Positions 59,743 through 64,000 of a DNA stretch of 64,000 nt are shown one piece after another (positions within the stretch are counted from its first letter, which is position 1; each line of letters begins with the position of its first letter). The stretch covers positions 7,203 to 71,202 of the forward strand of contig CAZKMA010000021.1 in the NCBI GenBank assembly GCA_964553615.1. Direction: 5' to 3'. The notes under the pieces were generated by a model. It searched no databases and had not been told where the DNA came from. It was given only the letters and a program-made list of their open reading frames with translations. The stretch comes from DATKUC01 sp964553615. GTDB taxonomy: Bacteria > Spirochaetota > Spirochaetia > DSM-27196 > DATKUC01. Made by a program: the position numbers and the translations under genes.

Positions 59743-60460
59743 CGGTTAGCTCCAGAAAAAGTCTTTCAAGCGTAGCGTTCTCTTCTCCGGCAGAACTGCG
59801 CAACTCTTCGAGCTGGCCGACCGCAATCATGCCCCCCCGATGAATGATACCAACCTGATCGCAGAGCCGCTCGGCCACATCGAGTACGTGGGTCGAGAAG
59901 AATACGGTCTTTCCGCGTTTGCACAGGCTGCGCATCTTCTCCTTCAGGAGAAAAGCCGAACGTGGATCCAACCCGACAATAGGCTCATCCAGAATGAAGA
60001 CATCCGGATCGTGGAGCAGAGCCGCAATAATGGAGACCTTCTGCTTCATGCCGTGGGAATAGGAGGCAATTCGATCCGGAAGCGCATCTTTCAATTCAAA
60101 CTCTTCGGCAAGTTTTTCTATGATTACGCGTTCGGCGTTTCCAACCCCGTAGACATCTGCAATGAACGAAAGAAATCGGAGCCCGCTCATGTTTTCGTAG
60201 AGCGCAGGCTCATCGGGCACATATCCGATCCTTCGCTTCACCTCAATGGGGTTCTTCAGAACGTCGATATCCTCGACACGCACGGATCCACTATCCGGCT
60301 TCAGTAACCCGATGAGGGTCTTGATCGTCGTTGTCTTTCCCGCTCCGTTTGGCCCCAGGAACCCGAAGAGCTCCCCGCGCTGGACAGTGAGACTCAGCCC
60401 ATCCAGCGCGCGGGCCCCACCGCGGACGTACGTCTTTGTGACGTCCCTCAGTTCAATCAT
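59702..60460 (-). CDS. ABC exporter ATPase
   Basis: A 252-residue ATPase. FGFLGPNGAGKTTTIKTLIGL (Walker A), IASYSHGMKQKVSIIAALLHDP (signature) and DVFILDEPIVGLDP (Walker B) are typical of CcmA/DRA-type exporter subunits. Ends 41 bp inside the permease gene. First gene of the operon ATPase-permease-sigma-anti-sigma-ybjQ. Ribosome site GGAG lies close to ATG 60460. Confidence 0.9.
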   Translation of the reverse strand: MIELRDVTKTYVRGGARALDGLSLTVQRGELFGFLGPNGAGKTTTIKTLIGLLKPDSGSVRVEDIDVLKNPIEVKRRIGYVPDEPALYENMSGLRFLSFIADVYGVGNAERVIIEKLAEEFELKDALPDRIASYSHGMKQKVSIIAALLHDPDVFILDEPIVGLDPRSAFLLKEKMRSLCKRGKTVFFSTHVLDVAERLCDQVGIIHRGGMIAVGQLEELRSSAGEENATLERLFLELTDGKFDQHTVTSEG

Positions 60461-60654
60461 CTTCTACTCCAGTTCTGAACTTGGAATGTGCTCCCGTGCA
60501 GCATCCGTCATTGCACCAATGCGTGCGGGGACAGGCAGGATCACCGGAATCGCCGCCGGTCGCTGGCTGATGAAAATCCACTGGAGCCTTCGACTCATTC
60601 AGATGTCTATATTACTCCTATGCGTCCGGATTATTCATGTTCTCTTTCCACGTT

Positions 60655-60839
60655 TTTTTGTGCTCCCGGAATCCCGGCCTTCGGCCGACCGTGTTGGTCG
60701 ACGGCGATGTTCCGGGCGCGCGGAGGTGATTTGAAGGAGATAGGTGACAGGTCTGCGCCGTGGATTTGTGTGAGTCTCAAAATGCCGATTCCCGACCTCG
60801 CACATGCGGGCCAGGATAATTCCTGGCCCGGGCGTTTTT
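60655..60839 (+). ncRNA. Candidate structured RNA ending in a terminator
   Basis: This 428-bp gap has no convincing ORF, but the plus strand can fold. CCCGGAA (60665) pairs with TTCCGGG (60716), enclosing hairpins CGGCCTTCGGCCG and GACCGTGTTGGTC as a three-way junction. A purine-rich block follows, then a strong terminator at 60808-60839. No known RNA family was recognised; 4.5S RNA, tmRNA and RNase P were considered and do not fit. Confidence 0.35.
60808..60839 (+). terminator. Terminator in the 60.5-60.9 kb gap
   Basis: GGGCCAGGA-TAAT-TCCTGGCCC is a perfect 9-bp stem, followed after GGGCG by five T. The T run is on the plus strand only, though no plus-strand gene precedes it. Confidence 0.85.
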
Positions 60840-60888
60840 ACAAAATGCTCTTGCCGTATTTCGCCCGATCTATGCGGTCGTCGTTGTA

Positions 60889-61902
60889 CTATCGACCTTC
60901 ACCAAGCTGGTGAATTATCCTGTCCGGATTGAACTTCTGCGGGATAAGACCCAGCTGCACCATCGTGGCAACCGAATCGACATAGCGTGGAACATCGAGG
61001 GTGCCGTACCCGGCGGGCGAGGTGTAGAGCGCGATGGTTGAAAGCAAAGCATCTTTCAGATACGGCTTCTGGCTCTCGTTGGCGCCGGTAATGTATTTCA
61101 TGGCAATCCCAACCGCCTCGTCCGGGTGGGCTGCGGTATAGGCCATAGCCTTCCTTGTAGCGTTGAAGAACCGGTCAAGAACCGGCCCCCGTTGGGCAAT
61201 GATGGCCTGGGAGCTTATGAACGAAGAACTTACGAGATCCGAGAAGCTCTTCACATCCCATTCATTGATCGGAACACCCAACTGCTTCAGTTTCACGGTT
61301 TCATTCGTAACGAAAACCACTGCACCGTCCACTTTGTTGCTCAACAGCGCGGGTATCTGCGTATAGCCGATCCGCTGGATCTTCACTTTGCCCTCGAGCC
61401 CGTACTTGTGGAGGAAGAGCTGGAGTCCGATATAGCTCGTTCCGAACTCCTCCGGTACGCCGATTGTCTTGCCGGCAAAGTCCGCGGGCGTTGGCACAAC
61501 ACTCTTCTTTGCCACAATTGCTACCGGGTAGTTCTGATAGTACTGGAATACTGCAGCGAGGCTCATCCGTTTCGATCCGGCGATGATGAGCTGATCCGAA
61601 TCCGCAAGGCCTATATCGATCTTCCCGGCGAGCAACAGGGAGTAGATGTCCATTCCGAAGCCGTACTCGATCTTCAAATCAATACCGGCGTCCCGGTAAT
61701 ATCCCTTGGCCATCCCAACATAGAGCGGTGTAAACTGGACGTTGGGGATGTAGCCGATGGCAAGTCGTACCCGGTCGAGTTGCTGTCCGAAGGCGACCGG
61801 AAGGGCCACCACCATGAGCATCAAAATTAGCCCGGTTGCCCTTGAACTCCCGCTGCTCGGCGCGAACAGCTTCGACACGATCTTTCCGAAAATCTGTTTC
61901 AT
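60889..61902 (-). CDS. ribY: Riboflavin-type ABC substrate-binding protein (RibY-like, NMT1/THI5 fold)
   Basis: A 337-residue exported binding protein with an N-terminal signal region (RATGLILMLMVVALPVAFG). LAIGYIPNVQFTPLYVGMAKGYYRDAGIDLKIEYG is the NMT1/THI5 opening, shared by ThiY (HMP) and RibY (riboflavin). Pyrimidine or flavin cannot be told from the protein, but the FMN riboswitch upstream of the operon favours riboflavin. It is last in the operon, 6 bp after the fused transporter. Confidence 0.8.
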   Translation of the reverse strand: MKQIFGKIVSKLFAPSSGSSRATGLILMLMVVALPVAFGQQLDRVRLAIGYIPNVQFTPLYVGMAKGYYRDAGIDLKIEYGFGMDIYSLLLAGKIDIGLADSDQLIIAGSKRMSLAAVFQYYQNYPVAIVAKKSVVPTPADFAGKTIGVPEEFGTSYIGLQLFLHKYGLEGKVKIQRIGYTQIPALLSNKVDGAVVFVTNETVKLKQLGVPINEWDVKSFSDLVSSSFISSQAIIAQRGPVLDRFFNATRKAMAYTAAHPDEAVGIAMKYITGANESQKPYLKDALLSTIALYTSPAGYGTLDVPRYVDSVATMVQLGLIPQKFNPDRIIHQLGEGR

Positions 61903-61908
61903 GTTCCC

Positions 61909-63591
61909 TTATCTCCTTGTAGGTGTTCTCCGTCTTGCCTGAATGTATGCGAACAGCGCACTTGCTATTCCAAAATAGCCGAGCCCTAGAATGCCAAGCC
62001 ACAGAAGGCCGACGAACATGAGAGCCATGTCGAAGTTTGCCTTTGCCTGGTTGACCAGAGAGCCGAGTCCCTCTTGTCCTGAAACAAACTCGCCGACCAC
62101 GGCACCAATAACTGACAGCGTAATGGAAACCTTGATCCCGCTGAAGATGATCGGAAGGGCCGCTGGAAGTTCGAACTTTGTAAAAGCCTTTCCTCTGCTC
62201 GGACGATAGAAGCGTACCAGCGTACGCACACGTTCCTCCGCAATTCGAATTGCCGAAATGTTGTTGATCAGCATCGGGAAGAACATGAGAATTACCGCAG
62301 TAATGATCTTCGGAGCATACCCAAATCCAAACCAGAGCACCAGGAACGGAGCAAGGGCGACCGCCGGAATGGTGTTGAGCGCAATGAGATGCGGCATTGC
62401 CAGATTAGAAATGAGTTTTGATTTGGCCGTTGCATATCCGAGTACCAGGGTCAGGATGAACGCAATTGCGAATCCGACCGAAGATTCATATACAGTTGCG
62501 CCAAGCGAAGGGAGAATTGTCCCGTTCAGGAGCGTGGAGATGAACCGGTGCAAGATAGCCGCCGGTGCGGGAAAGATATAGTCCGGCACGTTGAACCATT
62601 TCTTCGCCGCAGACAGTACGAAATAGAGGGCGATGACTTCGATCGGGATGAGCCATCGACTGTAATATTTCTTGAAATTACGGGCGAATCGGTGCCCGAT
62701 AGGCTGTATTTCGACCTCCCGTTCGCGTAGACCCGCAGCCGGTTCCGGGCGAAAGCTCCAGAGCGCCTTCGCCTCCGCACGGATCGCGTTGTCTACGCGG
62801 GATTCGTCGGCCGATAGCGAGAACTGCTCCCGACCCTCGGATCCATTCCTGCTTATCCTCTCCGTCTTCGTAATACCGGCAGGCGCATTCGAAAGAACGT
62901 AAACCGTATCTGAAAGAAAACATGCCTCTTCGACAGAGTGAGTAACCATGACCACAGTCTGGTTTGTCTGAGAGTGAATATTCTTTATGAGAATGTTCAA
63001 TCGTTCCCGGCTGATAATGTCGAGCGATGAAAAAGGCTCGTCGAGAACCAGCAGCTCCGGCTGAGTTACCAGTGCCCGAGCGATTTCGACCCGCTTTTTC
63101 ATTCCGCCGGAAAGCTCATTCGGAAACAGATGTTCGTAACCGGCCAGGCCCACCTTGTTCAGAGTCTCTATTGCCCGACTCCGGATCTCCGTGCTCATGT
63201 GTACTCCGCGCGATTCGAACGGCAGAAGCACGTTCGCGAGAGCATCTCGCCATTCGAGGAGTGAATCGTGTTGAAATACAAACGAGGTGTTGTTCGTTGC
63301 CACTTCCACCGATCCGGTATAGTGGCGATGGAGGCCCAGCAGCACATAGAGCAGCGTCGTCTTTCCGCAGCCGGACGGCCCGACGAATGAGACGAATTGG
63401 CCCGAGTCCACTGAGAACGAAACATCCTTGAGCACGGGCTTTGCAAATGAGAAGTTGAGATTCTCAACCGAAATCAGCGATCCGGTAGCGGTCGACGAAC
63501 CGCTGTTTGAAATGCTGTTGTCGGAAACCACCCGGTCTGGTCCAGAGTTATTTGCGAATTTATTACCGTGAGTTCTGTTCGTCTCATCCAT
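61909..63591 (-). CDS. Fused ABC ATPase-permease for riboflavin import (RibX-like)
   Basis: A 560-residue fusion. A Ser-rich 38-residue lead is followed by an ATPase (Walker A FVGPSGCGKTTL, residues 69-80; signature NELSGGMKKRVEIARAL; Walker B ELLVLDEPFSSLD), then a linker, and a BPD_transp_1 permease (about 330-560, EAA-like RPSRGKAFTKFELPAALPIIFSGIKVS). Normally these are separate genes. ATG 63591 is chosen because the longer ORF start at 63714 would translate the riboswitch. CGGAG lies upstream. Confidence 0.85.
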   Translation of the reverse strand: MDETNRTHGNKFANNSGPDRVVSDNSISNSGSSTATGSLISVENLNFSFAKPVLKDVSFSVDSGQFVSFVGPSGCGKTTLLYVLLGLHRHYTGSVEVATNNTSFVFQHDSLLEWRDALANVLLPFESRGVHMSTEIRSRAIETLNKVGLAGYEHLFPNELSGGMKKRVEIARALVTQPELLVLDEPFSSLDIISRERLNILIKNIHSQTNQTVVMVTHSVEEACFLSDTVYVLSNAPAGITKTERISRNGSEGREQFSLSADESRVDNAIRAEAKALWSFRPEPAAGLREREVEIQPIGHRFARNFKKYYSRWLIPIEVIALYFVLSAAKKWFNVPDYIFPAPAAILHRFISTLLNGTILPSLGATVYESSVGFAIAFILTLVLGYATAKSKLISNLAMPHLIALNTIPAVALAPFLVLWFGFGYAPKIITAVILMFFPMLINNISAIRIAEERVRTLVRFYRPSRGKAFTKFELPAALPIIFSGIKVSITLSVIGAVVGEFVSGQEGLGSLVNQAKANFDMALMFVGLLWLGILGLGYFGIASALFAYIQARRRTPTRR

Positions 63592-63681
63592 GCCGCAAAC
63601 TCCGCAGATGGACGGGAGACACGCTGAAAGGAAGGATCTCTCAATGGATAGACTACACCTATCGAGACGACGACCCTTCTT

Positions 63682-63800
63682 TTCTTCTCCCATCCAGACT
63701 TTCACTGTCGGCAACGGAATTTCACCGTTTCCCCTCCGGTGTGGCCACCGAAGATTGCGGACTATAACCGCCGGTTGGGATTTCTCCCTCCCTCGAAGAA
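63682..63800 (-). promoter_or_regulatory. FMN riboswitch (RFN element)
   Basis: The minus strand has the full RFN core: ACCGGCGGTTATAGTCCGC, GGTGAAATTCCGTTGCCGAC, AGTGAAAGTCTGGATGGGAG, with P1 closed by TTCTTC (63800-63795) and GAAGAA (63687-63682). The transporter start is about 90 bases further on. No T-run terminator is clear, so control of translation is likely. FMN would lower import. Confidence 0.95.
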
Positions 63801-63818
63801 AAAAGGTTCTCGATAAAA

Positions 63819-63847
63819 GGAGTACGATTTTCCCTCGAGTTAGTCAA
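63819..63847 (-). promoter_or_regulatory. Promoter of the riboflavin transport operon
   Basis: On the minus strand TTGACT (63847-63842), 17-bp spacer, TACTCC (63824-63819), about 18 bases ahead of the riboswitch. The -35 box is good; the -10 box is weak. Confidence 0.5.
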
Positions 63848-63861
63848 GTCCTCTTGAAGTA

Positions 63862-64000
63862 TCACGCAGCGTGTTGATATCCGTTGAGTAGATCCCGCAG
63901 GGCATAGGCGGGAACGCGAATGGAGCTGCCGCTCTGCCCGTCGCCGTATTGGCGGATGACGCCGCTGTATTGGCGGATGACGCCGCTGGTACGGCGGTGA
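63862..64000 (-). CDS. C-terminal end of an unknown protein (cut by window edge)
   Basis: An open reading frame enters from the right edge and ends at TGA 63862-63864. It gives 45 residues ending SSIRVPAYALRDLLNGYQHAA, after a twice-repeated SGVIRQY. No family can be named from this piece. The frame is open to the edge, but length alone does not prove coding. Confidence 0.4.
   Translation of the reverse strand, partial: HRRTSGVIRQYSGVIRQYGDGQSGSSIRVPAYALRDLLNGYQHAA
63946..63987. repeat. Two perfect 21-bp tandem repeats
   Basis: Two adjacent perfect copies of 21 bp (63946-63966, 63967-63987), in frame with the partial CDS, where they give SGVIRQY twice. A third partial copy may run on past the end. 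Confidence 0.85.

Noticed and set aside
60488..60913. Plus-strand open frame in the 60.5 kb gap
   Set aside because: It runs through the terminator hairpin, has odd composition and no ribosome site.
60889..63591. Thiamine precursor (HMP) importer as the function
   Set aside because: The binding protein alone would allow it, but the RFN riboswitch upstream is specific for FMN. No TPP-type element was seen.
1..64000. CRISPR, phage, insertion sequences and rRNA
   Set aside because: No regularly spaced repeats, transposase, integrase, capsid or rRNA signature was found on either strand by eye.

Overview
The window is 64 kb of dense bacterial chromosome with moderately high GC, short intergenic gaps and many ATGA-type gene overlaps. 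It most resembles a free-living spirochaete (Spirochaetota). Signal peptides ending in runs such as AFANGEKEK and MASGAKEP are common in spirochaete periplasmic proteins. The lipoprotein content, CheW, the single-domain DRTGG protein, ThyX and the PhnCDE layout also fit. This placement is an inference, because no 16S rRNA or universal marker set is present. I found no phage genes, insertion sequences, CRISPR arrays or rRNA.

Layout. 1-8.4 kb: end of wrbA, avtA plus a sugar-epimerase-like SDR, a DUF1295 membrane reductase, a YbaK deacylase, a B12-binding radical SAM enzyme, an ECF sigma/anti-sigma operon, aroE and a DRTGG protein. 8.4-16.3 kb: cell-envelope genes (large exported protein, SH3 protein, M48 lipoprotein peptidase), a CHASE2 adenylate cyclase, a PaaK-like ligase and a ThuA-like protein. 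16.3-24.1 kb: NadR-like protein, ROK kinase, Ppx-HD and Ppk1 (a polyphosphate/phosphosugar cluster), a GGQ peptidyl-tRNA hydrolase, ThyX and CheW. 24.1-32.7 kb: DUF92 and phytol-kinase-like proteins, a NYN/OST-HTH protein, then a flavin-based electron-transfer locus: NusG-II (EetA-like), a two-site FMN-binding protein (PplA-like), ApbE (FmnB), a long membrane-extended Ndh2 and a polyprenyl diphosphate synthase. 32.7-39.9 kb: HD-GYP phosphodiesterase, lipoprotein amidase, RlmE, acetyl-xylan-esterase family, ornithine/lysine decarboxylase, rhomboid, PAP2-like protein. 39.9-47.6 kb: PhnCDE-type transporter preceded by two kinase-like genes, a MutS-like ATPase and a BON-like protein. 47.7-56.7 kb: tRNA-Val(CAC), SDR, a glycosyltransferase/PTS-EIIA fusion, a small orphan protein, a second sigma operon, a pseudouridine synthase, amylosucrase and a two-component pair. 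56.7-60.5 kb: ABC-2 exporter, third ECF sigma/anti-sigma, YbjQ. 60.5-64 kb: a probable structured RNA, then a riboflavin-type ABC importer under an FMN riboswitch.

The most coherent system is the flavin theme. Ndh2 would pass electrons from NADH to a quinone whose tail could come from the polyprenyl synthase. The NusG-II protein is expected in the membrane relay. PplA-like protein carries two covalent FMN sites that ApbE would load. The apbE/ndh2 divergent region carries a 19-bp near-perfect inverted repeat placed between the -35 and -10 boxes of both promoters. About 30 kb away, an FMN riboswitch controls a transporter with a fused ATPase-permease, which suggests flavin acquisition. PplA here lacks a lipobox, so it is probably periplasmic, unlike the Gram-positive lipoprotein.

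A second theme is transcription start layout. Six genes have a plausible -35/-10 pair whose -10 box ends only 6-10 nt before the start codon and no Shine-Dalgarno, so leaderless or near-leaderless mRNAs are likely. All promoters and terminators here were called by eye.
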